Shown one piece after another: positions 59,520 through 64,000 of a stretch of DNA of 64,000 bases. The DNA lies in assembly GCA_033064195.1 (NCBI GenBank), contig JARBJD010000249.1, positions 49,691 to 113,690 on the forward strand, in the 5' to 3' direction. The stretch comes from Blattamonas nauphoetae (taxonomy: Eukaryota > Preaxostyla > Oxymonadida). The translations under genes and the position numbers were made by a program. The notes below the pieces were generated by a model. That model saw only the letters and a list, made by a program, of their open reading frames with translations. It did not search any database and had not been told where the DNA came from. The number at the start of each line of letters is the position of its first letter. The stretch's first letter is position 1.

Positions 59520-61475
59520 ATGAATCCACAGCAGATCGAGGATTTAGTGAAACACCTACTTGTATTTAAACAGCACAGTCGAAGCAAAATTTCCAATATC
59601 AGAAATGATCCAACGCAAATTTTACCAGTCTTTCACTTCGGAGATTTTTATCGGGAATATGACACCAACGATCAAACATATTTCAATGGTTGGTTACTTG
59701 CAGAATTATCTCCAAATTTGTCACTTTCAGATGCAAGAAGAGTGATTCAACAGTTTATTTATCAATTTCTCAGAATAAATATTGACGAAGATACTGCTGA
59801 ACGAGCATATCAAGCCTATCGACAATACGAGAATGAAGTCAATAAAATACATTTTGGTGAACTGGCTACACCTCCAGCAATTCCAAAGCAAATGTCCAAC
59901 GATTCCACACTTTCATCATCAATCAGACCTGGGAAGAAGAGACGTTTGAAACTCGACCCCAGTCGGGATCGAAGCCTCGCAGAGGCGAGACAATCACATC
60001 ATGATTTTCCAGCACGGGAGAGAAGGTTCAATGAAGATTTATTTCTGACAATTTCACAGGTACCTGACATTGTGTCAATGAATCCATCAGAGGTGACACG
60101 ATCGGAATTAACCACTCGCCAAGTCCTCGATAAATTGGAAGTGATGAAAGGGATGTTTGATCATCAACAAAAAGACAATTCAGAAGATGAACAAATCAAA
60201 GCTGAGAACTCAATCATGGACAATCAACAGCGAATGGAACAATTCATCACAAAACAGATTGTCGATTCGAAGAAGATGAATCGTGACTTGTTTATTTTAT
60301 CACACATACCCAGAGCTGTTGATAGTGATGATACTGATTTCATTATTGCTCATCCTAAACAAATCCCGTATGGTGGACGATCATTTCAAGATTGGTACGA
60401 TGAATATGTTCACCGATGGACTCTAGCAAATCCAAAACAAACAATGAACTTACGGGAAAAACAACGAGCAAATATCGCCAATGGATTACCAATGGCAACT
60501 CGCCCCCTGGGCGGGTTCGAAGCCTCTGGCGAGACAAGACCGGTTGAAAAAATTTCATATCCATTCAGGTCGAAGATGCAGTTCATGTCGAAGTCAATCA
60601 CAGGTGATCCGCACCAGACATCAGACAGAAAGGTTCCTCAGAAGTGTGATCGACCCTATTTCTCACCGAAGTCAGGATCATGGGAAATTGATCTTGTTTT
60701 CATTCAATCACCAACGTCGAAAACAGTGTTGCAGATTTATCTCTTTGCCATCAACATCAACACAAAATATCTGGTAGTCATTCCTGTTCTTGATAAATCA
60801 TGGAGCAAAGTCAAGACTGCAATCAACGATCTCATTCATCATCGTGGTGTCAAAGTCAACAACATTCGAGGTGATGGAGAATCTGCTTGGACTAGTACTG
60901 AAGCATCTTCTTATTTCGAGAAGCAGAAAGTCAGTACATATTTCACAAGCTCACCATTCACAAATCATAATCGAATTGTCGATCGAGTGATCAGAACAAT
61001 CAGAGATGGATTCCAAGACAATGCGACACAGATGGCCAATCATTCACTGATGAATCAGATGGTGAACTATTACAACGTGACTCCACATCGAGCGTTCTGG
61101 AACAAATTCACTCCACAGCAAGCACAAAACAATCGTGAAATCGAAGCACTGTACATCTCCCGTTGCGAAGAACAATTAAAGACCATCCAAAGACAACAGA
61201 CAACACAGATGCTTTGGCGATACAAACCAGGAAACATTCTGTTGATTCATCTAGATTTGAACAAAACTGCTGCCAAATTTCAGAAGAAGCGAAGACAGTT
61301 TCAATTCGTGGGACAATTCATTGAGTACAAACACGGAAATGTGGTGGCATCATTGCTGAATGGACTCACCAGTTTATCGAATGTGGTGTACGTTCCTATT
61401 CAACACACGAGATATCATGCTGCTTCCATCGACGATTTGTCACCAGAGTTCATTGACGAATTTAATTTGGTGTAA
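59520..61475 (+). CDS. int: Polinton retroviral-type integrase (rve)
   Basis: The ATG at 59520 is chosen because it follows the shared T-rich element. The upstream extension to 59403 overlaps polB and is not needed. 651 residues. About 390-490 form the RNase-H-like core: GSWEIDLVF (first Asp), RGDGESAW (second Asp), and NHNRIVDRVIRTIRDG, where the position normally held by Glu is Asp, 35 residues after the second. About 570-640 is a small beta domain (KPGNILLIHLDLN...VVYVPIQHTRYH), like the SH3 or chromo-type tails of Polinton integrases. Two palindromic units (about residues 145-158 and 327-338) are read through in frame. It inserts element DNA into the host genome. The rest of the N-terminal half is helical and unassigned. 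Confidence 0.9.
   Translation: MNPQQIEDLVKHLLVFKQHSRSKISNIRNDPTQILPVFHFGDFYREYDTNDQTYFNGWLLAELSPNLSLSDARRVIQQFIYQFLRINIDEDTAERAYQAYRQYENEVNKIHFGELATPPAIPKQMSNDSTLSSSIRPGKKRRLKLDPSRDRSLAEARQSHHDFPARERRFNEDLFLTISQVPDIVSMNPSEVTRSELTTRQVLDKLEVMKGMFDHQQKDNSEDEQIKAENSIMDNQQRMEQFITKQIVDSKKMNRDLFILSHIPRAVDSDDTDFIIAHPKQIPYGGRSFQDWYDEYVHRWTLANPKQTMNLREKQRANIANGLPMATRPLGGFEASGETRPVEKISYPFRSKMQFMSKSITGDPHQTSDRKVPQKCDRPYFSPKSGSWEIDLVFIQSPTSKTVLQIYLFAININTKYLVVIPVLDKSWSKVKTAINDLIHHRGVKVNNIRGDGESAWTSTEASSYFEKQKVSTYFTSSPFTNHNRIVDRVIRTIRDGFQDNATQMANHSLMNQMVNYYNVTPHRAFWNKFTPQQAQNNREIEALYISRCEEQLKTIQRQQTTQMLWRYKPGNILLIHLDLNKTAAKFQKKRRQFQFVGQFIEYKHGNVVASLLNGLTSLSNVVYVPIQHTRYHAASIDDLSPEFIDEFNLV
59952..59991 (-). 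repeat. double-hairpin palindromic unit inside the integrase gene (reverse orientation)
   Basis: Read on the minus strand it is GTCTCGCCTCTGCGAGGC then TTCGATCCCGACTGGGGTC. This is nearly the same as the unit at 54650-54690. It encodes PSRDRSLAEAR in the integrase and does not break the frame. Confidence 0.85.
60499..60535 (-). repeat. second palindromic unit inside the integrase gene (reverse orientation)
   Basis: Minus strand GTCTCGCCAGAGGCTTCGAA then CCCGCCCAGGGGGCGAG. The TTCGAA core and outer GTCTCGCC are conserved, while the second stem differs. It encodes RPLGGFEASGET, just before the catalytic core. Confidence 0.85.
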
Positions 61476-61479
61476 TTCA

Positions 61480-61514
61480 GGCCTTTGCAAGGCTTCGAAC
61501 TCTCGGTGAGAGTC
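61480..61514 (+). repeat. palindromic unit between integrase and the next gene
   Basis: GGCCTTTGCAAGGCTTCGAA then CTCTCGGTGAGAGTC. It is close to the second unit at 54614, with a second stem of five pairs (CTCTC/GAGAG). It begins 5 bp after the integrase stop. Confidence 0.85.
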
Positions 61515-61535
61515 GGAAGTATTTATTTCAGTGAA

Positions 61536-61886
61536 ATGACATCATTGAAAATATTAGAACCTTTTGATCCTGAACAGAAAGAGTTCACAAACATTCATGA
61601 CTTTCAGAGATATTTGGAAAAGAATAGAAAGGAATTGAATGAATTGACGACTCAAAAACTAAATCGTATGATCCAAATTGATGGATACAGAATAACAAAA
61701 ATAAGAGGTGAGATAGCACTTCGGAAAGTCAGCAATGAAAGTGTAGGTGAATCCTCGATTGATCAGAGATTATCAGACATTGAAGAATCAATACGAGCGT
61801 TGACAGACAGTCTCAGCATGAGGCTTCGAAGTCTTGACGAGATCATTCATAATCTCGTCCAAGACTTAACTGACCCTTCTGATTAA
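61536..61886 (+). CDS. small Polinton protein with C-terminal coiled coil
   Basis: 116 residues from the ATG at 61536, which follows TATTTATTTCAGTGAA, a weaker form of the shared upstream element. An ORF start at 61485 would lie inside the palindromic unit and is less likely. The second half (SIDQRLSDIEESIRALTDSLSMRLRSLDEIIHNLVQDL) has heptad spacing of I and L and should form a coiled coil. The first half is charged and shows no known motif. It overlaps the 3' end of the convergent ATPase gene by about 20 bp. Possible roles are a structural or scaffolding protein or a terminal-protein partner; none can be assigned. Confidence 0.6.
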   Translation: MTSLKILEPFDPEQKEFTNIHDFQRYLEKNRKELNELTTQKLNRMIQIDGYRITKIRGEIALRKVSNESVGESSIDQRLSDIEESIRALTDSLSMRLRSLDEIIHNLVQDLTDPSD

Positions 61887-62315
61887 TCCATCTTTGTTGA
61901 TCTCATTCAGTGCTACTCCATCAGTATTGTATCGAAGAATGATTGCTTCACATTTTTGTTTCCGTTGATAGACATTCCAGAATTGTCGAATGTCAATTGG
62001 TGAATTCAACTGAGGATAGACTCTGCTGATTCGTTCTTTATTGAACCCTCCAAAGATCCACATTGAATCGATGTTTGACTTCATGTCTGCTGACAAACTG
62101 AAGAGCTCATGCATCGTCAGAAAGAAAGTGAATTTCGGTTGTCGATTCTCCAGTAACAAGTCCATCATTGTCATTCTATTTTTGGATGTCCTTCGTTCAC
62201 CAAGGATTCTGCGACAGTCATCAAGAAGGATAATCGTTTGGAGATTCTTCACTGAGAAATCATCAATGTACAGAGCATCGAACAGTTCATCTCTGCATTC
62301 ATCAGTAATTCTGTC
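61866..62315 (-). CDS. Polinton packaging ATPase, C-terminal part with Walker B
   Basis: Continues the frame of 62319-62747 after the TAA; the first internal ATG is 62252. NLQTIILLDDCRRIL is the Walker B strand with two acidic residues, and FTFFLTMHELFSL is the sensor strand. The SNIDSMWIFGGFNKERISRVY segment matches the usual late part of A32-type ATPases. It ends at TAA (61866-61868). It has no Walker A and would be inert if made alone. Confidence 0.8.
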   Translation of the reverse strand, partial: DRITDECRDELFDALYIDDFSVKNLQTIILLDDCRRILGERRTSKNRMTMMDLLLENRQPKFTFFLTMHELFSLSADMKSNIDSMWIFGGFNKERISRVYPQLNSPIDIRQFWNVYQRKQKCEAIILRYNTDGVALNEINKDGLIRRVS

Positions 62316-62318
62316 TTA

Positions 62319-62747
62319 CCATTGATTGTCAATTATTTCTTCATACGCTGCTTTTGATTCAGAGAGTTCCAACAGAAATGGAAGTGCTTCATCATATTTC
62401 ACTTTCACGTATGGAACGTTCAGTATTGGTTTGAATTTATCGAAGGTTGGATCAATGTTCTTATCAGTGACGAAGACGAACAAATGGAATAGTTCATTCC
62501 GAACTTGAACATTCTGGAGCTTGGCAACCTCTCGAAGAGCATTAAAGGTTTTTCCACTTCCTCTGTTTCCAACGAGGACATTCACACTATTGCGATTGAA
62601 ATTCAAGTCTGGATGTATTTGTGATTGGACTTCATGAGAAACATTTCTGTTTGATGCTTCACTTAATTTAGCATTCACATATGCTGTCAATGAAAAGGGT
62701 TCCACCCTCCGCGAAACCAAAGGTTTTGCCGAGGTTGATCTTTTCAT
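62319..62747 (-). CDS. Polinton A32-type packaging ATPase, N-terminal part with Walker A
   Basis: The ATG at 62747 starts a frame whose residues 3-17 come from a hairpin-forming segment. It then has NVLVGNRGSGKTFNALREVA, a canonical P-loop of the FtsK-HerA type, and ends at TAA (62316-62318) after EEIIDNQW. The following codons in the same frame (DRITDECRDELFDALYIDD) lead straight into the Walker B part. The gene is therefore one 293-codon ATPase with a single internal TAA. These enzymes pump DNA into capsids, so the presence of one suggests that the element belongs to, or descends from, capsid-forming Polintons. Confidence 0.8.
62694..62734. repeat. diverged palindromic unit at the start of the ATPase gene
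   Basis: GGGTTCCACCC forms one small hairpin. CTCCGCGAAACC-AAA-GGTTTTGCCGAG forms a second with 10 of 12 pairs. It has two adjacent hairpins like the other units but lacks an exact TTCGAA. It encodes about residues 5-18 of the ATPase. Confidence 0.5.
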
Positions 62748-62806
62748 TTGTGATTTATCTGCATTTAAAATGTAGTTTTCATTTTTTTATTTTGTATGAA
62801 AACAAC
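62748..62806. promoter_or_regulatory. 59-bp divergent promoter region of the Polinton
   Basis: Separates the start codons of the ATPase (minus) and the next gene (plus). On the plus strand it contains TTTTCATTTTTTTATTTTGT followed by ATG 13 bp later. On the minus strand it has the A/T-rich ACATTTTAAATGCAGATAAA before the ATPase ATG. Confidence 0.5.
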
Positions 62807-63768
62807 ATGACTGAAAAGATAAAGTTCAATCCACCACAAAGAAAAGCACAGGCGAAGAGACCGAAAATGAGATATGAACAGGCAACCAGAGATGCGATGA
62901 AACAAATTTATGCTGATGATGACATTCGCACCAAATTCAATTCTGCACTCAGTAGTGTTCCATCAGCATTGGAATATATTGAACGAACTGGACACAATTG
63001 GGAAGTGAAAATGGAAAAATATGGTAAAGTTCCTGATGTGATGGTCTACGACAAAGACACAAAAGATCTGATCGCCGCCAATGGTTTCATGCTTGCACCA
63101 TATCACAGTCGACCTGTCATCGAGACTTACTATTCAATGAATCCAACACCAGATTCACGTCGTCAGACATCATATTCACAATTTCGTCAAGATAACGGAA
63201 GAATAATCAAAGCTGTCCATCAGAATTTTCTCAAAACTGGTACATATGAAGTACCATCAACATATCACGACATTAGCTACTCAGAAATGCAAGAACAACG
63301 ATCAAAACAACCATATGCAATCATGAAGAAAGCTGTTGGTGAATTCATGAATGAGACGTTGAAGGTTTATCGTGCAAGTCGAGAACAACCTGCAGATGTC
63401 AGCAACAATATATTGGACAATATGGTTTTCAATTCCATTCAATCGAAAGTTGCAGCACGGATGTGGGATCAATGGCTTGAAGACTATGTTGAAAATTTCA
63501 TCAGTTCAAATCCAGAACATCATAGGATTAAAGACAAGAAAAGCATTTAAGGAACAGATTCATCCACAGTTTCTCGAAATCATTGAGAGCACAGAAGATT
63601 TAAATACTTTCCTTGGTCGACATACACTGACATCTCAACACTTGTGAATCAACTGACGCGTGAAGCATATCAAACAAGAACTGAAGACATCGGTAGATAC
63701 CAAAGGATTACATGCCTGAATACGCTCAATACGCACATTTGGTCAAGACCATGGGAGTAAGCGGTTAA
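62807..63768 (+). pseudogene. Polinton gene of unknown function, frameshifted near its 3' end
   Basis: The ATG at 62807 follows the T-rich element. The first 247 codons are open (MTEKIKFNPPQRKAQ...). The protein-like sequence then continues in a second frame from about 63535 (KAFKEQIHPQFLEIIESTED) and in a third from about 63615 (STYTDISTLVNQLTREAY). It ends with YAQYAHLVKTMGVSG and TAA at 63766-63768. At least two single-base shifts are implied, by mutation or by assembly error. No conserved motif is recognised. Its place next to the packaging ATPase would suit a capsid, protease or maturation protein, but the sequence does not show which. Confidence 0.55.
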
Positions 63769-63783
63769 TTCAAACATAAATAA

Positions 63784-63808
63784 TCATTTTTTATTTTTAT
63801 AGAAAGTT
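63784..63808 (+). promoter_or_regulatory. T-rich promoter-like element before the last, partial gene
   Basis: TCATTTTTTATTTTTATAGAAAGTT directly before the ATG at 63809, matching the other Polinton upstream elements. Confidence 0.5.
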
Positions 63809-64000
63809 ATGCAACCAATTCTCAGTTGTCAATTTACGAAACACACAAGTTCTTCTTCTGTTCCAACGTCAATCACCAACAATGTCATCATTGAAGATCG
63901 AAGCAAATCTGGGTAGATAATAGAGGGTCAAAGATGGAGATGGAAAGAGTGTGCTCTGAACCTGTGGTCACGAATGAACGAGATAAATATGATCCACCAA
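63809..64000 (+). CDS. partial Polinton gene with an in-frame TAG, cut by the window edge
   Basis: The ATG at 63809 gives 35 codons (MQPILSCQFTKHTSSSSV...RSKSG), then TAG (63914-63916). The same frame is open to the end of the window (IIEGQRWRWKECALNLWSRM). The product is not recognised. The position after the preceding frameshifted gene and the shared upstream element support a real gene. The TAG may be a nonsense change or belong to the same phenomenon seen in other genes here. Confidence 0.45.

Noticed and set aside
54578-61514. tRNA genes or tRNA fragments, because GGTTCGAAGCC resembles a B box and T-loop
   Set aside because: No A box, anticodon arm or acceptor stem can be folded around any unit; the two-hairpin structure explains the sequence better.

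Overview
The window looks like nuclear DNA of an intron-poor anaerobic protist. Six very long genes encode secreted or membrane-anchored proteins built from right-handed beta-helix (pectin-lyase/PMP-like) coils, and one ends in a degenerate protein-kinase domain. Together with a Polinton/Maverick and several Tc1/mariner-type elements, this fits Preaxostyla (oxymonads such as Blattamonas) best. That assignment rests on gene architecture only and is an inference (about 60% sure). The code is essentially standard, because TAA and TGA both serve as real stops. Even so, five otherwise continuous frames are interrupted by a single TAA or TAG.

Layout. 1-860: no supportable gene. 862-1070: truncated copy of the 3' end of gene 1. 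1077-2067: non-autonomous element with about 295-bp terminal inverted repeats (TIRs), TA-flanked. 2153-2507: second MITE with 126-bp TIRs, ending 29 bp before the ATG of gene 1. 2537-8146 (+): gene 1, membrane beta-helix protein with an in-frame TAA. 8384-18114 (+): gene 2, about 2,700 codons, with an in-frame TAA at 12602 and a decayed mariner (16152-17756). 18859-22383 (+): gene 3, intact type I membrane beta-helix protein. 22654-29508 (+): gene 4, intact, 2,284 aa. 29726-33359 (+): gene 5, beta-helix, membrane segment and pseudokinase, with a frameshift near 32255. 33909-50332 (-): gene 6, originally one frame of about 4,755 codons, split by an intact-looking pogo-type transposon (39290-41443). 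51003-52763 (-): hAT transposase with an in-frame TAG. 54567-64000: AT-richer Polinton carrying a tandem-domain protein, protein-primed DNA polymerase B, integrase, a small coiled-coil protein, an A32-type packaging ATPase and two further genes. It runs off the right edge.

How the parts relate. Genes 1-6 are diverged members of one surface-protein family. Each has a signal peptide, a conserved first coil block, and long runs of coils with C and GG positions. Most carry repeated modules opening with a [LIV]-x-V-D-x2-G-x-D-x3-C-x(4-9)-P-C motif, and some end in a membrane segment with a cytosolic tail. The region is heavily colonised by DNA transposons, two of which sit inside open reading frames. 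The Polinton genes share a T-rich element directly before their start codons. Several contain, or are bordered by, copies of a short double-hairpin palindrome with a TTCGAA core. That palindrome is the least expected structure in the window.
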